Positions 45,385 through 54,699 of a stretch of DNA of 64,000 nt are shown piece after piece (within the stretch, counting starts at the first letter, position 1; each line of letters opens with the position of its first letter). The position numbers were made by a program, and so were the translations under genes. Source of the DNA: Blastobasis lacticolella (Eukaryota > Arthropoda > Insecta > Lepidoptera > Blastobasidae); NCBI GenBank assembly GCA_905147135.1, contig LR990045.1:18018173-18082172 (forward strand). Reading direction: 5' to 3'. The notes under the pieces were generated by a model. The model had not been told where the DNA came from. It did no database searches and saw only the letters and a program-made list of their open reading frames with translations.

Positions 45385-45993
45385 ATGGACACACGTGAGA
45401 CTCGGATCTATCACACAGTGAAATTGCTTGTAACGTACGGCGATCCTCAGGAAGGTGTCCACTGTGTACCAGAATCCTGGATAAGGATGAGGGATCTAGA
45501 ATCACCGTTAGTGTTGGTGGCTTTTCCTGATGAACCATGGAGGGTTACAGAAGAGCGAGTCAAGAACTACGAAAGTTTCGGAAAAGACTGGAATTTGTGT
45601 ATGGGGCAAATCCTGTACAGCACACGTGAGTTCAATGACTGTTTTCCAATTCAAAATTCACAAAAGCCTGCCAGTGCATTATTATTGAAACCCTCAAAGC
45701 AGTAGCTCATCTGTTCGACGTAGATGAGCGGAAGTTGGGATAGAAGTTGTATTTTGAGGTTTTTTAACTCAGAACTTGAGTGTGACCATGACATTTTTGT
45801 TGCAGATTCTTACTCAAGTGTGATTCGTTGTCCCAGAGGCGATTGTGATAGAGAAGGGACCTGCACAGGTTCTGCAAGTTTAGATAATTCCATTCTCATA
45901 AAGTTATTGCGAAGGAACGAAATTGGTAGGAGCAGCACGTTTCAGATGGAGTATTGTAAATGGCTTCGCGAAAAGTCGAATTCTGATGAGTAA
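45385..45993 (+). CDS. Two-exon gene, VKL module with Cys-containing second exon
   Basis: Exon 1 45385-45625, exon 2 45806-45993, GT/AG borders, phase-1 intron; an acceptor (TTTTTCTAG) directly precedes the ATG. Exon 1 has KLLVTYGDPQEGVHCVPESW, a run LVLVAFPDEPW and DWNLCMGQILYST, the same module as at 24783 and 25504. Exon 2 has a CPRGDCDREGTC cluster and a helical end. After the TAA at 45991 the same frame stays open for another 43 codons with an acidic, Ser-rich content (SSEGSESITK, DSDYVPLDLSPRSY) to a TAG at 46123, so this stop may be a recent nonsense change. Function unknown. Confidence 0.55.
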
Positions 45994-48000
45994 GGTTTGG
46001 TGATAGATAATAGCTTATCATCTGAAGGATCAGAAAGCATAACGAAGTGCGATATCGATAGTGATTATGTTCCTTTGGATCTATCGCCAAGATCCTACGA
46101 CTTGGACGAGAATTCGACATCATAGAATTAAGAACAAGACATAAATATTATGTGTGAGATTATTTATTCTTATTACTTATTGGCGGTTTTGTGATACTAA
46201 AAGTAAGATGCATTTTTTCCTGATAATTTAAGTTATTAATAAGATTTCGAACTGTAAGTTCTAATGTAGCCATAAAGATGGAAAAATTAAGAGGGAATAG
46301 GATCCAATGAAATAATGAATACTTTAAGCTGTTTTTACGGTATAATAAATTTCAATTAATTGTAAGTACAATAGCGTTTTTTATTTGAAAAACCATTTCT
46401 ATTTACTTATAAGTACAAGCATAAGTAAAAATTTCGTAGGTAAACTAAACTATGATTTAGACTTATCACATACACTATTACTGCACCCATAATAAACATG
46501 AAACCTACAAAATACTGAATGATAGTTCAATAAAAAAGTACTTATCGTACTTCTAGGAAAGCTTTTAGGAAATTACTTCAGTTAATTGCTACAGTTGGCA
46601 AATTACTTCAGTTAATTACTACAGTTGGCGTGTTAAGTCGCGATTACCGCGACCACCGGTAGTTTTCAAGGTTATTTATGACCCTACATTACTATGTAAA
46701 GGGACATACGCTGCTACAGGTATATCAGTACTCTAGTGTCGCTTGTGGTGACTGCACGGCATTGGATTTTGGTAAGATTTTACATACAGTTAGACTATTG
46801 CAAATAAACTATCAAACTTTAAATGTTGTAAATAACATTGTTAAATATTAAATAATATTTTAGTAAAACAACCGTTTTTATTTCACTGGAATATTCTTAA
46901 ATTATATTAGATATGTAGAACTTACAATTCAGTATTTTAGATATTCATTGGCTCTGTAGAGCTCAGTGTAAACGTAGCTTTACTCATACCGATGTTTTAT
47001 CACTCTGACCTCTAGTGCAGAAATTCATAGTATGGATAACGGGGAAAACGAGGTTAATTAGGTTATCGATCCAAGATGAATCTAAATTGAGACTCAGTTG
47101 TTAATTTTTTTGACGTAGGAAATATCACCGGGTAGGGATGGAAGGTAATTAGCTTCAGATAACAAAATGGTAGTATAATATATAATTAAGAAGTTGCGAT
47201 AAGATGAAGCTTAAGTTACGCAAATGCTGCAGGTTAACTACCTAGGCCTACTGTTGGTACAGCAGTTTCCTGCCTGACCTAATCGCTGCGTCTATTCTCT
47301 TCCTAATTCAGCCGGTCGTAATATTAGTTATGGCACTATTTATTTAAAAATATTGAGTCACGGAGTAAGTGACATGAAAATTGTAATTAATTACTCCTTA
47401 AATTTCGTCATCTGTTTTACGAGCGGAACCTATTAAGTTTTATCTTTTCTAGCTAAATAGATATTGTTTTTATGAAATTCACCTACATTCTACTGTTCGT
47501 TTAAGGTTAAAAAAAGGTACCATTATTTGGAGGACAAAGTATGAAGACACTTGATTGTAAATACTTATAAATATGTAGATTTTTCATAACCGAAAGTACA
47601 TTGCATTTTAGGTTGACTTTTTTGATCATTTGCGACGTAGCCACTCGAACTAGATAATCACAATTGACATTAGAATTTCCGTAATGTTCATTCTGTCATT
47701 ACTTAAGATGAAATGTTTGGAACAATGCTTGCAGTGTTGACTTTGTTAATCGAATTGACAGCAAAAAATAAGCCAAATGAATCAGCTACTCCATTAGGAT
47801 GCTGTTTAAAAATAAATTCTGCAATCTTCATTAATATATTAATGTAACAATGAATACTCATTGAAGTAGAAGTAATGCAAATAAACTTTTTGGCATTTCC
47901 GGGATTTTGTTTATCGCATTTTTATTGAAAAATAATCTGTTAATTTTTTTGCGAGAAGAAAATGAATAAATCATTTCTCATGACCCCAACCCCTGAGGAA
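45994..48000. other. Intergenic, one short tandem repeat
   Basis: Apart from the possible read-through tail to 46125, no gene is seen. A 30-bp unit (AAATTACTTCAGTTAATTGC and ten more bases) is repeated twice at about 46570-46629. Confidence 0.55.
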
Positions 48001-48007
48001 TATTTCA

Positions 48008-48015
48008 TATAAATA
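48008..48015 (+). promoter_or_regulatory. TATA box of the cysteine-knot gene
   Basis: TATAAATA about 200 bases before the ATG. The intervening 5' UTR probably contains an intron ending at the acceptor TTTTTTACAG near 48194. Confidence 0.5.
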
Positions 48016-48209
48016 ACGGCGACTGCTTCAGGAATTTACTTTCCCTTTGGCTCTTGAAGCAGATGTTGCGACGTCTGCTAACTGATATTCGCTCTTGCAT
48101 CGGACATAAGTGAACAATTTGTACCTCCTTGTTACTTGTGATTATTAGAAGTAGTAGAACTATTCTCTGTGTTAATTGCTATCATTTTTTACAGAAGAAA
48201 TTCGGGAAG

Positions 48210-48683
48210 ATGGTTGCAATCATCAAAGTCATCCTCATTTCTATTACGATCATCATGGTAGTGTCCGGAACGCCACGATACATCAAAGCTCCAACAATTA
48301 CCAAACCACAAAAAATAGTAACTTGTCTACTGTTGGGACAGCCAGTAAGTGTATCTACTAACAGATTTGAGGTGTTTGATCGTCTAGAGTGTGTGTAATA
48401 TTTCTTTTGTATCTTCTAGTGCATGAAATCAAAGGTTCCCTGCTGCACGCTGATCTACCAGAAAACCTTCATGCGACTCAACACGGTGCCAACCACGTGC
48501 TTCAAGTTCGGAAAGGGCGAGTGCCAAGTGAACAAAAGCATCGACAACTTCGAAGAGTACAGCAAGTTGGTCAAGCAGCTGAACGGCACCAACTATCAGG
48601 AACTGAAGAACAAGTATTTTAGTTCTATTCCAGTTGCGTACACCTGCCCGCAAAAAATGATAATCGAGGTGAACAACGGGTGA
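48210..48683 (+). CDS. Secreted cysteine-knot-type protein, two exons, intact
   Basis: Exon 1 48210-48344 (45 codons), exon 2 48420-48683 (88 codons with stop), phase-0 intron with GTAAGT and TTCTAG borders, 132 aa. Exon 1 encodes a signal peptide (MVAIIKVILISITIIMVVSG) and a first Cys. After the splice the order is Cys, CC, Cys, Cys, that is C-x6-C-x6-CC-x17-C-x7-C, the inhibitor-cystine-knot layout, followed by a helical part with a seventh Cys near the end. The intron falls inside the cysteine motif, directly before the second Cys. Polydnavirus cysteine-rich proteins of this type are secreted into host blood and are suspected of affecting host immunity; that role is not shown here. Its relative is split between 28667-28927 and 34524-34649. 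Confidence 0.75.
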
Positions 48684-48738
48684 AACGGATTTGTCATCTG
48701 CCTACCATTCACGAGCAAACAATTTGGTCGAAGTCTCG

Positions 48739-48790
48739 GACCTCTAAGTGATGTGCTTTGTTATTATTCCAAACACATCACTTAGAGGTC
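48739..48790. repeat. Perfect 17-bp hairpin after the cysteine-knot gene
   Basis: GACCTCTAAGTGATGTG (48739-48755) and its exact complement (48774-48790) around an 18-base loop, 55 bases after the stop codon, probably within the 3' UTR. Confidence 0.85.
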
Positions 48791-49421
48791 TGGGATTCTA
48801 GTCAAATAATCATAATTATTTTGTGTGTGTTTAAGATAAGTGTTTGATGTTGTGTAGATTTGACTCTAGCCCATATTACCAAGTTAAGTTTTTATTTTCC
48901 TATCGGTTATAATCAATATCGAACCCAACAATGTAGTAAATACAGTTGTAAAACTAAATTGGCCCTAACAGCTCGATGATTAATGGTCTAGAGGTCTCAG
49001 AGACGACTGCAAGTTCATTTCCATCAATTGAAACACCCAGACGTGTCATAATAGTATTGACTGTTCAATGAGCTGCCAATTTACTAATTGAAATTTGATT
49101 TATGTATGTCTCTCTTAGTTAATCAATGTTTTAATGTTAAAACTTGTTTAATGGCATTATGTTAGACACGACATCGTTTTAATTAATTTATTAATAGAAT
49201 AATAAGTAAAATAAAAAATTAATGTACACTAAAGTATAATTTATGGCACTGTTTTCAGTTGGCTTCAGATGTTCTGACTTCATAAACGTATTAGTCGGTT
49301 TCTGAAACAAAATAAACTTATTTACTATGGTACCAAACTTTCAATGTACTTCCTGTCCACCATGGCCATCTTTACACATTTAGAAATACTGAGTATGGTG
49401 TCGTAGGCACGCGTTCATGCA
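48791..49421. other. Intergenic, no gene seen
   Basis: AT-rich, no reading frame or repeat of note. Confidence 0.5.
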
Positions 49422-49925
49422 AATAGTGGTCCCTTTGATTGTTCTAAGTTTGTATTAATAAATAAGGGGGAAAGGGTAAAACCAAATGTGCATGCCTTAA
49501 GCACTCGTGCTATCGAAATCTATGCTAACGCCCTCTTGCACGTTTTAGTAGAAGTCTTAAGTTCTCACTAACTCTGTTTATTATATTTTTTATACATATG
49601 GCTGCCTAAGATGTCAATTTTTCAGATGTGCCAGTAAAAATACTTTTGATTTATAATTAAACGATCAATAATTGAGTTGTGGTTTTTTAATCAGTTACTC
49701 GCAATTAAGTAACGATTCTATTAAAATAAAAATCAAGCAAATTTTTTTCTTTATTTCAGTATGCAAGTCGACTTACTATAACCACGAATAATCAATTTAT
49801 TTAATTATAAACTCTAACGAAACCGAGATTTCGATTTTTAGGCGAGAGTAGAGCATACCTACGCTAGCGCTTAAGGCATACAATAGTGGTCCCTTTGATT
49901 GTTCTAAGTTTGTATTAATAAATAA
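49422..49925. mobile_element. TIR element copy flanked by 44-bp direct repeats
   Basis: The element 49490-49881 is an internally deleted copy of 37671-38203. It is bracketed by two copies of a 44-bp sequence beginning AATAGTGGTCCCTTTGATTG (49422-49465 and 49882-49925). About 24 bases left of the TIR also match the flank of the first copy, so the moved unit is slightly longer than the TIR element. Confidence 0.7.
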
Positions 49926-50343
49926 CCATTTCTTGGAGGAGTATCATTTGTAAACTATTCCATGACATGGAAGCTCCAACCGTTGACATGGTACCTAACA
50001 GATATGTTGATGATCACTCAGCTGCTACGTGTTATCAAAACACTCGTGGTCTTCTTGAATGGAAAGCTCTTGAGTAAATTGGTTTTCAATTAGCGATAGT
50101 GATACTTGAGACATTTCAATCAAAGCGTGCCAATTGATAGGACTTTGATCAGGCCTTTTCAATCGATTTTTTGCTACTTCTAATCATTTCTTTCTGATAT
50201 CACAAGTTTTCCTATTTACATATTCAATAGTTAAACACAGAACCATGAGATTACCCATCAATCAAAGAATCAATTATGAGGTAGCGGGTAGGTGTTACCT
50301 AGGGTACGAACATGCAGGAAGGTACTGTTGAAATAGGTTTCAC

Positions 50344-50613
50344 TTACGGGTCGCGACAGCTGTTGCAGGACATGTAAACACCCAAATATTCTTTGGGATT
50401 TGGTATGATCATCTTGTCATGTTCCTTCCGTAGCCATGGTTGGTCATGATGGTAGCGTAATTGGGCAGTGACACTATTCACGTGGATCCTTGCCCCTTCA
50501 ACTTTCTTAGTTACTGTTTCGCAAGAGATGTTTTGCTTGAGAATCACTTCCAAAACGTCGGGTGTGTAGTAGTTGAACCATTCTTTTGGAACCAGACAAA
50601 CGTGCTTAGACAT
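50344..50613 (-). CDS. Single-domain P-x-x-W family protein a
   Basis: 89 aa, minus strand: CLVPKEWFNYY, VEGARIHVNSVTAQLRY, PWLRKEHDK and PNPKEYLGVYM. It is the same domain as in the 239-aa protein at 27149. A TATA box (TTTATAAG, plus-strand 50674-50681) lies 61 bases upstream. The stop TAA is part of a consensus donor (CC|GTAAGT, phase 2), so a spliced form with a longer C-terminus is possible; no convincing next exon was found. Confidence 0.65.
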   Translation of the reverse strand: MSKHVCLVPKEWFNYYTPDVLEVILKQNISCETVTKKVEGARIHVNSVTAQLRYHHDQPWLRKEHDKMIIPNPKEYLGVYMSCNSCRDP

Positions 50614-50673
50614 TTTGATGCAACCTATCTAATTGCAAGTGAGTGACTGACGGCGAGCCAGTGAGTTCGATTC

Positions 50674-50681
50674 CTTATAAA
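50674..50681 (-). promoter_or_regulatory. TATA box of P-x-x-W gene a
   Basis: TTTATAAG on the minus strand with an initiator-like TCACTGG about 28 bases downstream. Confidence 0.5.
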
Positions 50682-50933
50682 CCTACAATGGTCATCGAGA
50701 TAATTGATCCACAATCAAGTTTGATTGAAGTGTTTCAACCGAAGTTAACGTTTTATGATTGCTATATAGTGATTTTTAGTATGAACTACAACTAGTTATG
50801 TTGTACCTTCACCCTTATCTAAAACCTAGATGTATTGACAGCAAGGATTTTGGCTGCAACAAAAAAAGCTTCGTTACATAGTCTTATAGTCTTACCATGG
50901 ATGGTCGCTGAAGAATAAACAGAAAGTTATTAC

Positions 50934-51206
50934 TTACGATTTAGTTGTTTTAATACACGGCATAAAGACTTCGGTGTATTTCTGGGGGCTAGGTTTTCGT
51001 CGAGCGTCTCTTTCATTTTTTAACCATATTTGGTTGCCATGTATGCGAAGTATGGCACGTGTATTATCAATCTGAATCCGTGCTCCTTCTATCTTGTTGG
51101 TTTTCTGATAGTGGGCCTCAACTTCACTATGAAGAACCAACCCCATGAACTCCGAAGGATACTTGTCCCATGAATTGGGTACCAAGCACAAATGTTTCTT
51201 CAACAT
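50934..51206 (-). CDS. Single-domain P-x-x-W family protein b
   Basis: 90 aa, minus strand: CLVPNSWDKYP, IEGARIQIDNTRAILRI, IWLKNERDAR and PSPQKYTEVFM. Closest to gene a. The stop again overlaps a donor (ATC|GTAAGT, phase 2). About 25 bases on, an acceptor (TTTATTCTTCAG) would add only a few residues before a new stop. Genes a and b are probably tandem duplicates. Confidence 0.65.
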   Translation of the reverse strand: MLKKHLCLVPNSWDKYPSEFMGLVLHSEVEAHYQKTNKIEGARIQIDNTRAILRIHGNQIWLKNERDARRKPSPQKYTEVFMPCIKTTKS

Positions 51207-51420
51207 AGCTTATCAATCAACAGTACTTTTGTTCAAAAATTTCACTCTAGTAACTATTTGTAGCAGCCTTAAGTTGTCGTAGGATGCGATTCAATCAACA
51301 CCTCACGAATATTCTTAGGACTCTTGAGATAATGATGTTCAATTGGCAGTTCAATCGTAGAGTTCCTTAATTGATTGCAGTCAAGGTATACGTGTATCAC
51401 GAATTGTCAGTATAGATCAC

Positions 51421-51428
51421 TATTTAAA
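51421..51428 (+). promoter_or_regulatory. TATA-like box before the Ser-rich coiled-coil gene
   Basis: TATTTAAA about 200 bases upstream of the ATG at 51633, followed by a plausible initiator (CATCAGCTC). Confidence 0.4.
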
Positions 51429-51632
51429 CGAGGCATCAGCTCTTAAGCAAATTAGTTTACCTCAGCCATTACTGTCATTTAGTATTGTTCCAAGCTCCTT
51501 CGTGCTGATCAACGATTTCCGCTGAAAGCAAGTTATCCTCCAGTGACGAGTTCATGCAGCTAAATCACTCTGGTGATATCGATTTTGGAGAAGAATTTTG
51601 CTTGCAAACACGTCTCGGCTTGAACAACCGCA

Positions 51633-52001
51633 ATGGCTGACCGCAAGGCAACGACTCACAAGAAGACATCTGATACGGAAGTCTCTGGCTTGATGAAAGC
51701 CTTCAAAAATTTTAGCTTTATCAAGCGTCAGTACAGCGAGCTCTCAAAATCGAGCTCGACGTCATCAATGTCATGTGGAAGTAGCTACGCTACGAACCCT
51801 TACGTAACTATGACTACAGTATATAGTGCAATGCCTTCTTCTTCAAGCTCTGGACATTCGTCGGGCCAAAAAAATGAATCGCGTCGAGAGAAGGAGAAGG
51901 AGACAAAGGAGAAGGAGCTGCTCCAGAAACTCCAGAAGTCTTTCCAAGAAACCTCTAAAATTCTTGATAAGTACGTGGCTATACGTAACGGCAAAAAGTG
52001 A
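51633..52001 (+). CDS. Ser-rich protein with C-terminal coiled coil
   Basis: 122 aa. N-terminal KAFKNFSFIKRQYSELSKS resembles the basic start of the proteins at 29965 and 32192. A Ser/Thr-rich low-complexity middle is followed by a highly charged Lys/Glu helix (residues 79-120) that is probably a coiled coil. No signal peptide; likely intracellular. Its relation to the 116-aa pair is inferred from layout and the N-terminal motif, not from strong identity. Confidence 0.65.
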   Translation: MADRKATTHKKTSDTEVSGLMKAFKNFSFIKRQYSELSKSSSTSSMSCGSSYATNPYVTMTTVYSAMPSSSSSGHSSGQKNESRREKEKETKEKELLQKLQKSFQETSKILDKYVAIRNGKK

Positions 52002-52740
52002 ACGATGACATCGCTCAACACAATTTTTGGCACGTAGATGCTAACCTGCAGTTATTAAATATTTAAATAACCTTAAATGTTATTTCTTTTCACTTATTAA
52101 ACGTCCCAATTGTTTTGTAAGGGTAAATTGTAACACTACATGTGTTCATCACTCTACAACCAGAACAGTAATAAGTTCATCAAAGAAGACTCATTCTTTA
52201 TATTTACAGATCTAGGTCTAGTAGTGCAGGTTATTTATGAACTGTACAAATAAACATCGTGGACTCAGAAGTCAATATGCCATGGCATCAATAGAACATT
52301 TCATTGACTTATCATCGACACTTGTTGTGATTGACGTTGATTGATCATTTATCACGCCACAACGAGCTGTTAGCTACACAGTGCCCTGTGGCGACATTAG
52401 GTACTTCTAGAGTGAATTTCTGGCTCACCAACAGAAGTTACAAATAATACAACGGAAGTAGTATTTACAATTTATTGTGTTTATTATACGTTACATCAAA
52501 GCTTAAGCCTATGTTAATGATACAGCAGAGTAATTTTCCTAATTACGAGACTTAAATTATGTTTTGCTGACCTGGGATCTGGAACAAATGAAAAGATATT
52601 ACTACTTCATCAGCAAAGTTTAATTAGACGTATCTCTTTCGTTAGGAAGTGACATAATGTATCATTCCGACATGTGTCAATGAGATTGGATGAAACCTCA
52701 GGGTTGACAACCAAAAATACAAAATATTCAACTTACATTT
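52002..52740. other. Intergenic, no gene seen
   Basis: No gene or clear repeat. Confidence 0.5.
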
Positions 52741-53013
52741 TTAGTCGCCCAGGTTAAGCAACATCTTGAAGTAAGATTTGTTGGTTGGCCGTGAAGATTT
52801 GTCATTAGTTCTCTTGAACCAGAGCCTCGCGTCAAAATACTCCAACTTAGTTGTTACCGAAGAAATTTTAGTGGCAGCCCCGTGGATACAGGTTGTTCTT
52901 TTCCGGTGATCTAAGAGACTTTCGGCCATAATTTTCTCCCGTTTCTGTTGCTTCTCATCCTCCCATTCATTGGGAATGATAGCGATGTAATGGTACTGCC
53001 CGTTTATGAACAT
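52741..53013 (-). CDS. Single-domain P-x-x-W family protein c
   Basis: About 90 aa when started at the ATG at 53013 (MFINGQYHYIAIIPNEW). It contains HGAATKISSVTTKLEY, LWFKRTNDK and TNKSYFKML, aligning with genes a and b and with both domains at 27149. The frame also has an ATG at 53079, but a TATA box lies only 7 bases above that codon, so transcription should start between the two, and the shorter protein also lines up with its relatives. A donor-like AAAAT|GTAAGT follows a few bases after the stop. Confidence 0.65.
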   Translation of the reverse strand: MFINGQYHYIAIIPNEWEDEKQQKREKIMAESLLDHRKRTTCIHGAATKISSVTTKLEYFDARLWFKRTNDKSSRPTNKSYFKMLLNLGD

Positions 53014-53085
53014 TGTAATTTGTTTGCGATGCGGTATTCCTTGAGAGACAGATGACTGCGATTCAATAGCAAACTGCATTGCAGG

Positions 53086-53093
53086 GTTTTATA
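53086..53093 (-). promoter_or_regulatory. TATA box that decides the start of gene c
   Basis: TATAAAAC on the minus strand. Expected transcription start is about 30 bases downstream, near 53055, inside the longer reading frame. Confidence 0.55.
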
Positions 53094-53723
53094 GCACTTG
53101 TTGAAGTGGTTTCCAATTGAAGCGTCAATTTGCTTTAATTGTTCCATAGTTTAGGGTTATCATTTGCTAAATAGGTCTGATCCAAAAGCAGGAAAAGTAA
53201 CAGTAATTATAAATACTACTTACCCATTTCTTTCGGCTTATCAGCTTCTGTTGGTATCAGATTCTCATCACTGCGAAATTAATCCGGAAGAAAGACATGA
53301 TCGAACAAAGCAGAGACAACCCTAGTAGGCGTTAAGCCAATCAAAAAGGGTGAAACAATCAATCGAAGGAGACTCCGAGCACAGGTCACAATTGAACTCA
53401 TTGCTGTCAATTAGTCTGCAAATAGTATGACAGATTGCTATGATAAATGTGGCCATGATTCGATTGGATTCGTTGAATGCAATTGTGGAGCAGCTGGCAC
53501 TTCTTTTTATCTTACTTTGGAAATAGTTAGTATCATTCTTCAGAAAAATGTTATGTATTGTGAATTTTCATAGGGTTTTAATGGGTAATTTATTGAGTGT
53601 TACAATAGAATCTATGGTCTATAAATCTATAAATCAATAGCTTTTTTCGTAATGAATTAAACTAGTGATCAACTCTCTAGTGAATAATCCAAGTCCCAAC
53701 TTTTGACCTCGGTACTCTACCTA
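53094..53723. other. Right end of the segment, no gene seen
   Basis: Non-coding; it ends GGTACTCTACCTA at the junction with the LINE. Confidence 0.6.
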
Positions 53724-54699
53724 GTTAAAGTCGCCCAGAATAAGTAATTGAGTACGTTTTGGCGACTGCGTAATAAAGGCACCCATTTTTGCTAGGGGAT
53801 TTGTTGCTGTCGATGGTAGGTGATTAGTTATAATCAGTAGTTCTATTGGGTGTAGATGGCCCTGTATGCTAATGTTGATTCGTACAGCTAGGCTATTATT
53901 GTCCACGTGATGGATTCTGACTATTTCATGTGGTACTCGGTTGCTAATGAGCAGGGCTACACCTCTTCTTTCTTTCGAGAGGGCTCCCCCCCCCCCCAAA
54001 TCCAGTTATAGTTGGCCGATTTGTAATCACCTTTTGGTAGATGTGTCTCTTGAAGGCCCGCTATTGTTATTGTCGCCGCGTGAGTTCACCATCGATAATA
54101 CGTTTGTCGGGTGATTTGGAACATCCACGTACATTCCAGGTGGCTAAACGTAGGTTAGAGCATGGTAGTGACTCTTTTGCTTGCTCTGGTGACGGTCTTA
54201 GGAGCCGTCGTTCCGTAGAGTCGGCTTGACATTCTTCGGTTGGGGGTTCGCTTACCGATTGCAGCGTTTTGCATGATGAGTTATCCATCCAGGGTTCATT
54301 TTCGTTGGTATTGTTTATGCCTTGTAAGACTTCGTGTGAAGATATAACTATGCTATCGTAGTGATTATTTAGGAACCGTTGATCAATATTAGTCAAGACT
54401 TGTTCATTTGCCGGTGTATAGACCTGCGGGGTAGTATAATTCAGGTGAACGTGCACGTTAACCAAGTAGTACTCGCAGGCCGCTATAATTATGTCTTCGC
54501 CACCCCAAAAGCCATCCATGAACTGCGATCGTATGTACTGATCTATTTTTCCGTCGATAGATTGCTGCTGCTGTTCGTTGGCATCTTTTATATTATTCAA
54601 AAGAGCTAGGCGTATTCTGTCTATTGTTCTATTCTCTGACACGTATGTTGCTAAGTCTCGACGTACTGCTTGATGTTCAAATGGAACTCCTTTGCGCAA
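53724..54699 (-). mobile_element. RTE-like LINE, unit B copy, right half (OTU and endonuclease)
   Basis: Continuation of the element cut at 23724. The endonuclease frame (53721-53999) runs from KERRGVALLISNR to LLILGDFN and stops at the junction. A continuous frame at 54067-54699 joins the OTU-like part (HQAVRRDLATYVSENR, FMDGFWGGEDIIIAACE, NVHVHLN, NHYDSIV) directly to the endonuclease start LRLATWNVRG. The unit A copy has lost that continuity. The OTU catalytic Asp/Cys box should lie upstream of 54699 but the frame is closed there. Confidence 0.78.

Larger units (their letters stand above)
23725..53723. mobile_element. Integrated bracovirus-like segment, 30.0 kb
   Basis: The LINE endonuclease frame that is intact across 11142-11145 in unit A is interrupted here by 29,999 bases, with GTTA on both sides (23721-23724 and 53724-53727). 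The ends read CTAGGACAG... on the left and TAGGTAGAG... inward on the right, a short imperfect inverted repeat. The gene content differs completely from the flanks: BEN-domain genes, two-exon cysteine-knot secreted proteins, Ser-rich proteins and several small families with TATA promoters. Bracovirus circles carry such genes and are known to integrate into caterpillar DNA through a host integration motif with end-to-end linearisation. I could not confirm that motif or find the circle's direct-repeat junction by eye. Alternatives are wasp genomic DNA or an unknown large transposon. Confidence 0.75.

Noticed and set aside
23725..53723. Excision junction (AGCTTT-type core) of the circle
   Set aside because: AGCTTT occurs several times (for example near 28268, 42132 and 46976) but I could not see the flanking conservation needed to choose one.
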